Shown here: positions 22,301-33,649 of the stretch, one piece after another | How the letters are laid out: every line of letters starts with the position of its first letter | Position numbering within the stretch: position 1 is the stretch's first letter | Assembly: GCF_020740795.1 (NCBI RefSeq) | Contig: NC_067299.1 | Coordinates: forward strand, 11,357,333-11,421,332 | DNA length: 64,000 bases | Source of the DNA: Apus apus | Taxonomy: Eukaryota; Chordata; Aves; Apodiformes; Apodidae | Direction of reading: 5' to 3' | Notes under the pieces: model-generated | Database searches by the model: none | What the model was told of the DNA's origin: nothing | Seen by the model: the letters and a program-made list of their open reading frames with translations, nothing else | Position numbers and translations under genes: made by a program

Positions 22301-23527
22301 GGCTGCCTCCTGGCTCTAAATGAGCTGCTCATGTCTGCTCCACACCAGCCCCACCTGGTCCTCCCTGCCCAGCATCTGGTGTGGTTCTCCCTGAGGATGA
22401 TAAAGTGTCTGCGACCAGCAGGGGCTGGCAGAAGAGACTCCATCCTCTTCTCCCAGGACCCCAGAGCCAAGGCCTTTCCTGGCCTTGTGGTGGGGTGAGA
22501 TGCTGGATGTAGCCCATGGGAATTGCTCTCCTTTCAGGTGTGAGAAGGTGAAGTTCCAGTCCCCTGAGCCTGTGTCTGTGACCCTGAAGGAAAACTACAG
22601 CATCCCTGAGCACTGCCTGAGCATGAGAGACATGCTGAAGAAGTTCAGAGGTGAGAGGGCTGCTTTTGTGCCAGGTCCTGGCACTTTTAGGCTCTGGTCC
22701 CCCTCAACCATAGCCTGGAGCACAGGGAGGTTTCTTCAACAAGCTTTGTCCAGTTGTTCCCAATTTGTGTCCTGATGAGTTCTGGCTGGTTTCATGGTGG
22801 GGAAATCTTACTTCTTCTGATCTTGGATGGGTTGCAAGCTGACCCTGAAAGCCTAGGAGGTCACTCAGGAGTTTCAGGCTCCTTGTTGCCCACCAGCTCT
22901 TGCTTTCAGCGTTGGCTGCTTCTGAATCTGTCCTTCCACCTTTCTCTCACTCCAGAGGACGTGACTCTGGACCCCGAGACGGCGCACCCTGAGCTCACCC
23001 TGTCTGAGGACCGCAAGAGCGTGCGGCGCGGCAGCAAGAAGCTCTTTCTCTCTCTCTTCGACAGCCCGAAGAGATTCAGCACCGCGCCGGTGGTGCTGGG
23101 TGCTCAGAGCTTCTTCTCAGGCCGCTACTACTGGGAGGTGCAGGTGGGAGACAAGCCAGAGTGGGGCTTGGGGCTGTGCCTGGAGTCTGCGAGCCGGAAA
23201 GGCAGCATCCTCTTCTCCCCACATAATGGCTACTGGGTGCTGCGGCTGCAGAATGGGGGCAACTATGAGGCCCTCACTGCACCCGTGTCCCCCCTGACCC
23301 TGGGTGTGAGACCCCGGCGCATCGGGATCTTCCTGGACTACCAGGCAGGAGAAATCTCCTTTTACAACGTGAACAACCACTCCCACATTTACACTTTTAC
23401 TGACAAGTTTTCGGGGAAGCTCCGGCCTTTCTTCTACCTGGGTGCCTTTTTGGGGGGCAGAAATGCAGAGCCCTTAGTGATCTCCTGGGTCAGGGACACG
23501 CAGGACACCGGGTGCATCATCCTGTGA
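18906..23527 (+). CDS. TRIM family E3 ubiquitin ligase (RING, B-box, PRY-SPRY)
   Basis: Six coding exons: 18906-19331, 19805-19900, 21884-22114, 22245-22267, 22538-22650 and 22956-23527. The lengths (96, 231 and 23 bp for exons 2-4) are the classic TRIM gene pattern. The product is 486 residues. The RING spans about 16-60 with C16, C19, C31, H33, C36, C39, C57 and C60; B-box 2 has C98, H101, C109, C117, C120, H126 and H129; the coiled coil covers about 143-280; PRY-SPRY covers about 297-486 with [16 protein letters not shown] and the [13 protein letters not shown] strand. It should transfer ubiquitin from an E2 in the cytoplasm and select targets with SPRY. The start has a good Kozak context (GCCGCC ATG G) in a CpG island. 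Intron 2 has a GC donor. It looks intact and most resembles TRIM39/TRIM27-like class IV members; the exact orthologue is uncertain. Confidence 0.93.
20297..20335. repeat. A/G-rich simple repeat
   Basis: Irregular AAAAG/AAAAAG units on the plus strand within TRIM intron 2. Confidence 0.8.
21056..21535 (-). mobile_element. CR1 LINE copy in TRIM intron 2
   Basis: Antisense to the TRIM gene. It begins with a degenerate tail (cacagaatcccagactgg), the 'aaagatcatccagtcc' block, and runs through the internal part to about 21535. Confidence 0.88.
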
Positions 23528-23974
23528 CTTCTCACAAGTGGGCAAAGACCTGGGAGCCCAACTGGTTCCTGCTGTGAGCAGGGCAGCACCAGGGAAATAG
23601 CTGGGTGCCTTGGTGAGCATCATGGCAGGGTCTCCATGTGTGGGTCTAAAACAACTGCCCACTGCCAACTGACTACCACCATCTGCTGACCAATGTGCAG
23701 TTGTCCCAGCACTGTAGAAGTGTCCAGCAGCCAGTTGTCAGTGGTCAGTTGTCCCTTTCCCCTTGCTTGCTCCTGGCTACTTCGGGTGACCCACCAAGTG
23801 TGACATCCATGCAGTGCCATGCCTGTGCTGGGAAGAGCACTTTGCAGTGGGAATGTGTCACAATCCACTGCTGACAGGGACAGGGGATCCCAGTGGCCAC
23901 CACTGTGCTGCCACTCACCTCATGAGCTGCTGGAGAAGGTTCTGCTTTTGGTGTGAATTACACTGAAACAAGGC

Positions 23975-23980
23975 AATAAA
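23975..23980 (+). terminator. Polyadenylation signal of the TRIM gene
   Basis: AATAAA 448 bp after the stop codon. No earlier canonical hexamer was seen. Confidence 0.7.
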
Positions 23981-26900
23981 GGGTTGATTTGGGGAGCTTT
24001 GTGTGGTCAGCAGCGTGGTTCTGTGGTGCACCCATTCCAACTCATCAACCTCAGCTTATCCCTGGCATCTTAGAGGGCTGTTACTGGGCTGGGTCTTCTC
24101 TGGCCCACAGAGGGTCCTGGAGAGATCGTACTGTGGCACCAGTGGGACATGGCAGCAAGCTAGGCACCTGCCAGGCTGTACCTGGGTAGCAGCAGCTGCC
24201 TGTGTCCTTGGCCATGCCTCATCCTCAGGGTTCTGGGGTCTGGGGTGAAGGCAAGGGGTCATCTCTATGGGTGTGGGTGCTTCACTGTCTGATGGTTCCT
24301 GGGCTGCTCCCTCTCTTCCCCTGGCAGGGAGATCATCTCCAGACTTGGTAGCTCCAGCTCCTCCACCTCCCCTCCCCAGCCCCATGGGCTGGAAGTCTCC
24401 AAGTGTGGGGAGTGGTGTGTTACACACCACAGGATGGGGACACTTTGAGGGCTGATGTCTCCAAAGGTCACCCATGATATTTGGTCTCTTCATGCCCTGC
24501 GCAAGGCAGGGCAGACTTCAGACAAAAAGAATGAAGCTGCTTCATTGAAAGACTGATTCAACTTGAATAAAATGAGATATGATAAAGCAAGGTCTCAAAT
24601 TATGAGCACAGTTTCTCTGGAGATGTCCTGGATGATGCTTTAGGAGGCTCCTAGTGAAAAATGATCCTGGACTTCAGGTAGCAGTTCCTCTCAGCTGAAT
24701 GTTGTTGTATTTTGGGAGTTCCCACCCTCCTCCCTTCAGCTCCAGTCTTTTTCTTTTGGAGGCTGCATGGCAGAGAGGACAGCCCAGCTGGAAGAGCCTT
24801 GTAGCTTTGTCATGGCTCAGGAAGGAGAAGAGCAACAGGTCTCGGTTGGCTCTGCAGCTCATTGACCTCCATGGAGATCTTACAGAAGGAATTTATGGAG
24901 AAGATAAGAAAGGACATGAACTTTGAGGTCTTGACCAAGGGCTGGGAGCAGAGGCAGTTGTGGGGGGAGTGGTGAGGACATCCAGGGAAGCCTGTTGCTC
25001 AGGGTGGCTGTTGGGCAGGGACCAGGCTAAATGTCACTGAATAGGGGGCAGGAGAAGGTGTTGGGATGGAAACTGTCCAGAAAGTAAGAGTAATCTGACT
25101 GTGCATGAATGTGACAGATGAGTGGCACTTGCTGCAGCACCAGAGGGATGAAGAATGTTTCCAGAAGAGGCAGGAGGAAATGCAACACTTCGGAGATCTT
25201 GCAAACAGGGGGAAGAGATGAATGAGCAGGAAGGATGTGAACTCACCCGGATGCAGCATCCAAAGCATTCCTAGAAATCATGAATCCGTCTGTTGCAGGA
25301 AGGAGGGTAAAGGTTGAAGGGATGAAATAGCTCTGAATAAGCTGTAAAATTTTCAATCTGGTGGACTCCCAGCATCTAAGAAACTGCCTGGGGCAGCGAC
25401 CAGTCTGCCCTGAGATGGCCGGACTGGGTGGCCATGGGCAGCTGGAGGAAAGCTGGGACCTGACTTTCACAGCTCCCTGCTGACTTCAAGCTTAAGTTTT
25501 TCCCAAAGCTGTTTCCAAGCAGGTTTCTGCATAAGTCATGACAAGTCAACCTTGCCCCTGTTCCAGGGAGGATTTTATTGCCTGGCCAAGTCCTGCTTGG
25601 CCCACCCACCTCAGCCAAAGGGATGGCTGCAGCATGGTCCAACCTGAGCACATGGGTTAGATGCACAAGTGCTCCTGCTCCCCAGCTCCATCAAGCTGGT
25701 GACCCTCACGTGGCATCGTGAGGTTATTTGTTACCCAAGGGGCTGACCCATCTGTGCCAGGCTGACCTCAGTCACCCCAGTTCCATCTGACTTCCATGTG
25801 CTGAAGTGAGATGGGCATCTGCACATGCATCTACACATGCTTGGCAGGGGCTTTTTGTGTTGAGACAGTCTCCTGCTGTGGTGGGTCCCTGGGCTGATCT
25901 GTTCAAGGTGCCTGGTTCTACTGAGGGCAGTAATCCCTCAGGATACCGTGTCCAGCAGGACAGCCACGGGTTGGTGTTGGGTCACTGGGAGCTGGTTTTC
26001 TGAGCACTCAGTAGACTAATGTTACAATTTAGGCTCTGGCTCCTGGGGCAGTTTGGTCACCCAGGGGCACTGACAGTGTCCCCTGCAAAGCAGCCAACGT
26101 TACAGACCAGAGGCTTTAGAAATGTGCTTTCTCAACAAATGTGAACATCTTTCTTCCCCTTCTAGTACAGTGGAAATGCTTTGTCACCTTAGGAGGATGT
26201 GAGCAGCCGTCTGCGTCTTTCTAAGAACTGAGCAGAAATTGTCCTTTAATGTCTTCATCGCCACCCTGCCCTCTGTTGGCCCTTCCGGAGGTGACAGCCG
26301 GGCGCTGTTTCCACCTTCTGTGTCCTCCTCAGCCCTGGAAGTCTGGGATATATTGCTGATTTAGGAAAACAGTACATGCAAACCCACCCGCTTTTGCATC
26401 CCTTTTTTGGGTGCCTGCCCCCAGAGAGACATGGTTCCCCATCTTGGTGTCTCTGGGAAGAACCTGTTCGGGTGGAGGATGGAGATTTCCCTCTCCCCTG
26501 GCTGTTGCCACTTAAAATGCCCACGGAGGCACCAGGGTGATATAAACAACAAATGCACAGAGATGTGCAGGAACATTATACTGATGATGTGATTCTTATC
26601 ATAGCAATTTTTCCCAGGGCTTTTATTAAAAAGATACTTTGAGATACATTGCACAAAATAGTCAGGAAATGCCACACTCAGGTTTTAGAATGAGTCTCTT
26701 TTTGCAGTTTGAAAATTCTGAAATCTTGGACACCATTGTTCTTGGCTTGGTCTGAATCCAAAGGAAACCCCCTGTAGACCCCACCTTCCTTTTAGGTCCC
26801 AGCCTCCCCTTTCTTGCCATCTGCTGCATCCAGCCTGGTGTCCTGTCTCCAGCAGGTACTCCCTGAGCACCCCACAAAGTGGTTTCTGGGAGGGGTGAGC

Positions 26901-27039
26901 ACCATCAGCAGCCCCTGAGCCCCAGGGGGGAGCAGTGGGAAATCCTGAGGGCTCCTCCAGGGGCTGCACCACTGGCAGGTTTTCTGGCATCACTCAGCTC
27001 CAGCAACATCTGCTGCACTTACAGGTATGACAAATATTC
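23981..27039. other. Intergenic between TRIM and the CR1 at 27 kb
   Basis: About 3 kb of average-composition sequence without a recognisable gene, RNA or repeat. Short open frames only. Confidence 0.45.
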
Positions 27040-27718
27040 CCTCTGCTCCACTCTGATGAGACCCTCCTGCAGGGCTGGGCCCAGTTCTGCGGTGCCCAAC
27101 ATAAGAAGGACATGGGAGGATCCATGAAGATGATCCAAGGGCTGGAGCAGCTCTGATCTCGAGACAGGTGAGAGACTTGGCAGTGTTCAGCCTGAAGGGG
27201 CTCCAGGAAAGCTGGGGAGGGACTTTTTAAAAGGGCTTGTAGTGAAAGGATGAGGGACAATGGATTAAAACTGGAATAGAGGAGATTTAGGTTAGATCTT
27301 AGGAAGAAATTCCTTGCTGTGAGGGTGGTGAGACCCTGGCCCAGGCTGCCCAGGGAAGCTGTGGTTGCCCCATCCCTGGAAGTGCTCAAGGATAAGAAAC
27401 CTCATCTGCTGGGAGGTGTCCCTGCCCCTGGCAGGGGGTTGGAACTGGATGATCTTTCCAACCCAAACCATCCCATGATTCTATGAAATGTACCCCCTGC
27501 TGTGGGCAGGGTAATCCCTGGCTAATGATGACACGGGTGCTGCAGCCCCTGCCTGTCTGTCCCTGCTCTGGACCACCCACCTTCCTGCACTCCTCCCCCT
27601 CCTTTGCAGAACAGGGTGGCTCAGGAGATGGCCGGGGATGCCTTCTCACCTGCCCACGGCTGCCTGCAGTCCCTGGAGGCAGCTGCTGCCCCCCTGCCCC
27701 TTGCTGGTGGGGGCTTTC
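27040..27718 (+). repeat. Right arm of the inverted duplication
   Basis: Counterpart of 7436-8150 in opposite orientation: a CR1 copy followed by about 230 bp of unique flank that also flanks the 7.7 kb copy. The match fades at about 27718. Confidence 0.8.
27045..27487 (+). mobile_element. CR1 LINE copy
   Basis: Sense CR1 3' part ending 'cccatgattctatgaa', with an internal deletion relative to its partner at 7664-8150. Confidence 0.85.
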
Positions 27719-28373
27719 TTCACACCTTGGTGCCTGGGGGTGGGAGTGAGAGCGAGCTGTGCTCCCTGCTGCACTTTGAGAGCTCCTCTGAGCTGTCACA
27801 TGTGAGTGGGTGTGAGATCGTGAAAGACATGAGCAATGCAGGAGTCCCAGCAGGCTCTTGGAATAGTGGCAAGGAGTTCTCTGAGGTGCCTGGGGGAGGT
27901 ATCTGGTGTGGGTGGCTTGAACGTGAGTCAGATTGTGAGGGACATTCTTGCACAGAGTTGTTTGCAACAGGCTCCAAGAGCATGTGGGCTGGATGGTGCT
28001 CCCTGGGTGACCCTGCACGCTGATCAGAGCAACCTCAATATCAGCAGTGGTGTGGGCTCTGTCTCCTGCAGCCACAGGACTGCAGTGGAGATGTCTCCTC
28101 ACACGGCAGATCCTGCACTGGGGCTGGGGACTGGCAGGGGGATTGCAGGGGACTGTGGACCTCTGCACAGGTGTCATCTCCAGAGATGGGCAGGATTTGG
28201 AAGCATGGAGAAAACACACCTTGTCTCAGATGAAGGACACGTCTGCTCAGCTTCACTTCCCAGATAAGCCAGAGTTTAATGAAATATTTCCAAAAATATT
28301 CTATGATTCTATGATTGCCATGGCAAAGAATTGTAATAGAGGCAAAGATAGAAAGTTCTTACAAAAATACTTA
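27719..28373. other. Unclassified sequence downstream of CCL4
   Basis: No gene is recognised. It ends with an isolated (ATTCTATG)-type tail at 28300-28316, the hallmark of a CR1 3' end, although the sequence before it is not recognisable CR1. Confidence 0.35.
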
Positions 28374-28379
28374 TTTATT
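28374..28379 (-). terminator. Polyadenylation signal of the CCL4-type gene
   Basis: TTTATT on the plus strand reads AATAAA in the gene direction, about 260 bp after the stop. The 28380-28560 stretch before it has several ATTTA pentamers in the gene direction, an AU-rich element. Confidence 0.65.
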
Positions 28380-28637
28380 GAAATTTAAATTAAATATGAC
28401 ATAAAAATTACAATTAATTAAATACAGAAAATATAACCCGAGCTTGAGTCTGGATTTAAAAAAATATATATCTATTAAATAATATTCTCATTTGTCTAGA
28501 GTGGAGTTATTGCACCTGATCCCTCCCCTGTGAAAATTAAATAGCAAAACACTGGAGTCAAATTATGGAACATTCTGACTTTCCTAATTGGCAGGTTGCC
28601 TGTCCTGCCCCAGGGCAGCAGGGTGGGTGCTGGCACC

Positions 28638-29693
28638 TCAGTTCAGCTCCAGGTCACTGACGTACTGCTGGACCCAGCTCTGCTCAGGGTCAGCACACAC
28701 TTCACGGCCCTTCCTCGTGACAAACCTGTGGGGTGCAGAGAGGGGTGTTTTTGATGGGAGAGCACGGCATGGAGAGAAGGAGCCCTGTCCCCAGCCCGGC
28801 CTCCCGCAAGGGCCAGCAGGGTTTGGGCACCTAGTGTGCTGGGCCATCACATCAAACAGCCACCAGTTAGTTTGCAAGGTGTTGGAGCAGGATTGATGTG
28901 AGCTCCTGGATGCTGAGGTCATGGAGCATCTGCACCTCATCCCACCATCCCTCCCATCCCCCAGGATGTCTTTTGGAAAGGGGTCTTTCCCTCCCTGGAC
29001 CTTCAGCCCAAAGAGAGAGCCACCACCTCCCTGGAGGAGAGGACACGGAGCACCCTGGTCTTGTGAAACCTGTCCCTGTCCATGGCAGTGGGTTGAGTTG
29101 GATCTTTAAGGTCCCTCCCACCCCAACCCCTTCCATGATTCCATGGCTGAAGGACTCACACGACAGCGGGCTGGGAGCACTGGCTGTTGGTCTCATAGTA
29201 CTCCACCACGAAGCTGCGGGGCAGCTGTCGGGAGGTGTAGCTGAAGCAGCAGGAGGTGGGTGGGTCGGACCCAACTGTGAAGGGCAAGGACAGTCATCAG
29301 CAAGCAGGAAGGGGAGCAGGGACAGGGGGCTTGGGGAGCCGGGAGGACATGGAGGAGGAAGAGGGAAGATAAGATCTTTTTTTCTTCTTCCTTCAATTCT
29401 TTCTCTTCTGGGTTTACCCTCAGCTGGAGCTGACAAGGTCCATGCCCTGCTTTGTGCTGTGTCTTCCTATGGCAGGAGAACCCGAGGGCCCTAGAGCACC
29501 TGCCAGAGGGTGGTCTGACACGGGAAGGGACCAGGGGTGGAAGGGCTGGCAGAAGGCACCCTGTCCCAGCAGCAACATGTCTCCTGTCCCCAGTTAGAGA
29601 GGACGGGGAGAGGTTGAACTTACTTGGCGAGGCAGAGGTCTGGTAGCAGAAGGCGGCAACGAGGACGGCGAGGGCAACCACAGAGAACTTCAT
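28638..29693 (-). CDS. CCL4: CC chemokine, CCL4-type (MIP-1beta-like)
   Basis: Three-exon CC chemokine: exons 29693-29624, 29274-29160 and 28725-28638 in gene order, introns GT-AG in phases 1 and 2. The 90-residue product has a hydrophobic signal peptide (about 1-22), a [16 protein letters not shown]-terminus with C32-C33, the [15 protein letters not shown] core with C56, C72 in REVCADP, and the [13 protein letters not shown]-terminal helix. These are hallmarks of CCL4/MIP-1beta, whose family attracts monocytes, NK and T cells through CCR5-type receptors. The promoter has a kB site and a TATA-like box. Intron 2 holds a short CR1 tail (29067-29144). The gene appears intact. Assignment to CCL4 rather than CCL3 rests on the length, the N-terminal motif and the LELN end. 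Confidence 0.93.
29067..29144 (+). mobile_element. CR1 3' tail in CCL4 intron 2
   Basis: Sense tail with 'ggatctttaaggtccctccc' and 'ccatgattccatgg', only about 80 bp long. It ends just before exon 2 of the oppositely oriented chemokine gene. Confidence 0.6.
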
Positions 29694-29786
29694 GTCAGCT
29701 GAGGAGCAGGGGCTGGAGCTGAAGCAGGCAAATGGAGCTCTGAAGCTTCTTTTCTGTCTGGTGCTGAGACAGTCAGCAGCTCCCCA

Positions 29787-29793
29787 ATTTATT
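29787..29793 (-). promoter_or_regulatory. TATA-like box of the CCL4-type gene
   Basis: Reads AATAAAT in the gene direction, about 94 bp before the start codon. Confidence 0.55.
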
Positions 29794-29832
29794 GGGTGAG
29801 GAGGTCCCTGCGGCAGCGTGCGTAGGCAGGGT

Positions 29833-29842
29833 GGAATTTCCC
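29833..29842 (-). promoter_or_regulatory. NF-kB site of the CCL4-type gene
   Basis: Reads GGGAAATTCC in the gene direction, a perfect match to GGGRNNYYCC, about 40 bp upstream of the TATA-like box. Confidence 0.7.
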
Positions 29843-29849
29843 CCGAGAA

Positions 29850-30939
29850 GAGGCTGCTCGTGGTGCAGCCCTGTGGTGGAACAGAGCACCAGCCCCAGAG
29901 GACAAGACTGCCCCCTCGATTCAGAGCCTCCCCAGTGACACAGGATACGAAGCAGTCACCGTTGCTATTTCTGCTTCTTTCATGCATGTCCCTCAGTAAG
30001 AAGTTCCCCTGTGGAGGTTCCTGTGTGTGTCAACAGGCCCATGTTACGCAACCTGCCCGAGCAGCTTGGAGGAGAGAGTGTGTCCTTCCAAGCCCAAGAG
30101 TATGGGTGGGATGAAACCAGCTAGGGGAGAAGGGGTTGAAGTCTCCACTACCCTGGGGTGTTCCTCTCCCACATCTGTGCAGCCCATGCTGCCTCAGTAG
30201 CAGGAGTTGGGAGCAGTCACCACCAGAGTCCGTGTCCTGTACGTGCTTCATGTAGTCTTCATGAGCAGACTCAGGACATGTCCTGCAGCCATGACAGCAC
30301 CAGCACAGGGAGTGGTGAGCATGAAATCTCAGTGATGAGTCCCAGAAGCCAAATCTTCTGAGTTTCCTCCTCAGTCCAAAGGAAGAGCTGAGATGAGCCA
30401 TTATCTCCTGGAGGTGCCTCCCATACTCCAGATCCTGTGAGACCCCAGATGACTAATTTCAGCAGGTACTGATAGGTGAGGCCTATCATTGCTGGACATG
30501 GAGATGCAGAGAGCCAAAACAAGTATGGAGACATTGACTGTGACCCTGAAGATGAGGCAGGAGGGGCTCCAGGAGCAGGGTGAGGAAGCAGACACTGTTT
30601 CTGAAGACCAGAATTGGGTTAACTGGAGGATGAGGGCAGAAACTGGGATTTCTGGAAAGAAAAGAGTATCTGGTCTCAGCAGAAAAGAGAAAATTGCATG
30701 AGGAGGAAGGATCATATTGTATAGGGGAGAGTAAGAGCTCACAGCTCTCCAAGGACTGGGCAAGGGCTGCCACCAGGGATGGCTCGTGGGGAAGAAGGGC
30801 TGCCATGGAGGTTTACCAAACACCTGTCCATCCCTGAGGAGGAGAGGGAAGGCCTGGCAAGGAGGTGATGGATGCTCTGGGAAGAGCTGAGAGCTGTCTG
30901 TCCCTGAGGAGGTGTTCCTAGAAGGACATCTGCCTCAAG
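29850..30939. other. Intergenic, no gene recognised
   Basis: Upstream region of the CCL4-type gene. No exon, RNA gene or clear repeat. Confidence 0.4.
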
Positions 30940-31070
30940 AAGCTTTTAAGGCCAGGTTGGACAAGGTTTTGTGCAACCTGGTTTAGTGGAAGGGTTCCCT
31001 GTTCATGGCAGGGGGGTTGGAACATGATGATCTTTAAGGTCCCTTCCAACCTTAATGATTCTATGACTAT
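30940..31070 (+). mobile_element. CR1 3' fragment
   Basis: Sense tail with 'aaggccaggttggacaag', 'gatgatctttaaggtccc' and 'atgattctatgactat'. Confidence 0.8.
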
Positions 31071-31579
31071 AAGAGGGAAGCAGCCATGTTTCTTGGTCAG
31101 GTCTCCATGTCAGTATTTTTGACACCACTGAGTGGTGATGTCTTGGCAGATGCTGCCTGCAAGTCAGTGGAAGGATGATAACGGAACTCAACCACACCAC
31201 CAACACCTCTGCACCCTGGTTGTGGTGCTGGGCACTGACTCACCATGTTTCTATTAAAGGCTCCTGGCCACAGACCCAGGAGCCTTCTGAAAATAACCTG
31301 GTGTTTTCCAGATCTCACTCCAGCACTGTGTGGGGAGCACAGCCCTCCACCAGCCACAACAGGTTGGCAGAAAGGAGTCTGGAGGACAAAGCGGTCCTGG
31401 ACTTGTCCAGGAGAAGTCCCAGAGGTGGCACACCCTCAAGGTGGCTCCTGCTGAGAGCTGTAGTGGTGTTCCTGTCCCTCACCCTGGCTGGAGAAGGTAG
31501 ATCTACACCATGGAGGAAAGGTGGAGTTGGCCAAGCCAAGCATCACCTCCTTCCTGGCCACACCACAACCAAGCTGTGT
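31071..31579. other. Intergenic, no gene recognised
   Basis: Short open frames only. No repeat family recognised. Confidence 0.4.
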
Positions 31580-32082
31580 CCAATTATGGTCTCCCCAGTT
31601 CATGAAGGGCAAGGAACTACTGCAAGAAGGTCCAGCACAGGCCACAAAGGTGTTGAGGGGACTGGAGCATCTACCTGATGAGGAAAGCCTGAGAGAGCTG
31701 GGGCTGGTCAGCCTGGAGAAGAGGAGGCTGAGGGGGGATCTCATCAATGCTTATAAATATCTGCAGGGGTTGTCAGGAGGATGGGTCCAGACTCTTTTCA
31801 GTAGTTCCCAGTGACAGGACAAGGGGCAATGGGCACAAACTGGTACAGAGGAGGTTCAAACTAAACATAAGTTTTCCTTTTCCTTATTTACTGTGAGGGT
31901 AACAGCCCTGGGACAGGCTGCCCAGAGAGGTTATGGAGGCTCCATCTATGGAGATATTAAAAACCCATCTGGATGTGTTCCTGTGGGAACTACTGTGGGT
32001 GATTCTGCTCTAGCAGGGGGTTTTGGACTAGATGATCTCCAGAGGTCCCTTCCAGCCCCGGCCACTCTGTGATTCTGTGACT
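31580..32082 (+). mobile_element. CR1 LINE copy
   Basis: Sense copy with 'ctggagaagaggaggctgag', 'ggactagatgatctccagag' and the tail 'ctctgtgattctgtgac'. Same subfamily as 40778-41317. Confidence 0.88.
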
Positions 32083-33210
32083 CTCGTCCCCTCTCCATCC
32101 TTCCCTTTGTCATCTCCTCCTTGCAGATTCACCCATCAGTTCAGACCCCTGTACCCCCTCCACTTCTCAGCTTTCCTGTCCCAGAATATACTGAGAGGAT
32201 GAGGAGAGAACCTGCCTCTGCAGACAGGGCCCCTTGCCAGGCAGGAGGTGGGAATGTGGCTTTGGGCCCAATGCTGGACCCGAAATTGGTGCTGAGCTCT
32301 GAGCAGGGCCTGGCCCAGCTCCTCTGTCCATCTGCTTGGGGAACGGGACTTGCAGATGGTCCTGAGAGCCTGGTTTGCCTCTGAGCTGCTCCTCATGCTT
32401 GTGTCTTCAGTCATTCATGGGTCGTCTCTTGAGATTTGCCACCCACAGTCCTCTGGCTCTGTCCTGCTCCCGAGGCAGCAGGTGGGGCCAAACGCCAGTG
32501 GTGGAGCAGGAATGTTCTGATACAACCAAGTTTCATCCAAACACAAGAATCTGTTGGAAATCTGCAGTGATTATTCAAATGTTTGCAATGAGATACTTCT
32601 CAGTTTTGAGCAGCTGAAAACCTCTGGTGCTTTTGTACCTTCAGCAGCAGCAGGTGCCAAATCATGTTGGGCTGTCAGGGAACATTTTTTAATTAATTAG
32701 AAAAAAAATCCTTATTTTAGCTGAGTCAGTTTAAGATCAGATTAGTATGGTTACTGTGTGCGACGGGGCTGGGCAAGGGCTGAAGCTTTCTTTCTGCTGA
32801 AAGCCCCAAATAACCCAAAGATCTGGGTGATGCTTCCTGAAGGTCTGGCTTTTCCTTAGAATTCTGACATCCCCTCTGCTCTGCCAGCTCTCTGCAGGCT
32901 GGGTAGAGGTGGGAGGCTACAGTCATCTTGGTGATACCCCAGGATGTTGGAATGTTTCCTTACTCAATGTTTCCTTACTCAATCCAGTCATGATGAAATG
33001 AGAAAGTGATTTCTTCCAGCCCTTCCCTCTTTCAGAGAGAGAAGCTGCTGGTAAAGAGCCGTCTAACCTGGGAGGGGATCTGAGATGGAGAGACCACCAT
33101 GGACAGTCAAAGTGGGCTGGAGCATCTCAGGAGGGATTTAGGTTCATAGGACAGCAAAATGGTGGTGTGAGATGGAAGATTTTCCATTGAGGCTCTAGGT
33201 GGTTTCAGGA
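32083..33210. other. Intergenic, no gene recognised
   Basis: About 1.1 kb without recognisable features. Confidence 0.4.
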
Positions 33211-33325
33211 TTCATAGAATCCTAGAAAGGAAAAGGCCTTTAAGATCATCAAGTCCAACCATTAACCCAGCACTGCCCAGTCCACCACTAAACCATGTCC
33301 CTCAACACCACATCTACACGGCTTC
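33211..33325 (-). mobile_element. CR1 LINE 3' fragment
   Basis: Antisense tail 'ttcatagaatcctagaaagg' followed by the 'gatcatcaagtccaacc' block. Short and truncated. Confidence 0.8.
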
Positions 33326-33538
33326 ATGACCCAGCCTGTGGTCTACCCTTGCCCCCCCAGCAGCAGACAGTGCTGGGGGGCAGCAGGACAGGCCACCCAA
33401 AGCAGTCCAGGTGATGGTGCATCCATCTCCACTGAGGGGTAGGACAAGATAGAGCTTTTCTGCAATCCCCCAGAAAATCCCAGGAGAAAGTGCAAAGTAA
33501 AGCAAATGCTCAAAATAGATTCAGTGACAGCAGAAAGA

Positions 33539-33609
33539 GGGAAATTCTTGATCTTGAATGAAAAGGGGAAAAAGTTGTGAGACTGGCTGATGTCACTTGC
33601 TATTTATAG
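33539..33609. promoter_or_regulatory. Orphan promoter-like module (kB-like site plus TATA box)
   Basis: GGGAAATTCT at 33539-33548 resembles a kB site. About 52 bp on, TATTTATAG at 33601-33609 reads CTATAAATA on the minus strand, a strong TATA box. The spacing is like that of the chemokine promoters nearby, but no signal-peptide exon follows on either strand. Confidence 0.3.
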
Positions 33610-33649
33610 CAGGTTTGAATGCTGAGGAGTCGGGATTCGCTCGGAAAAG

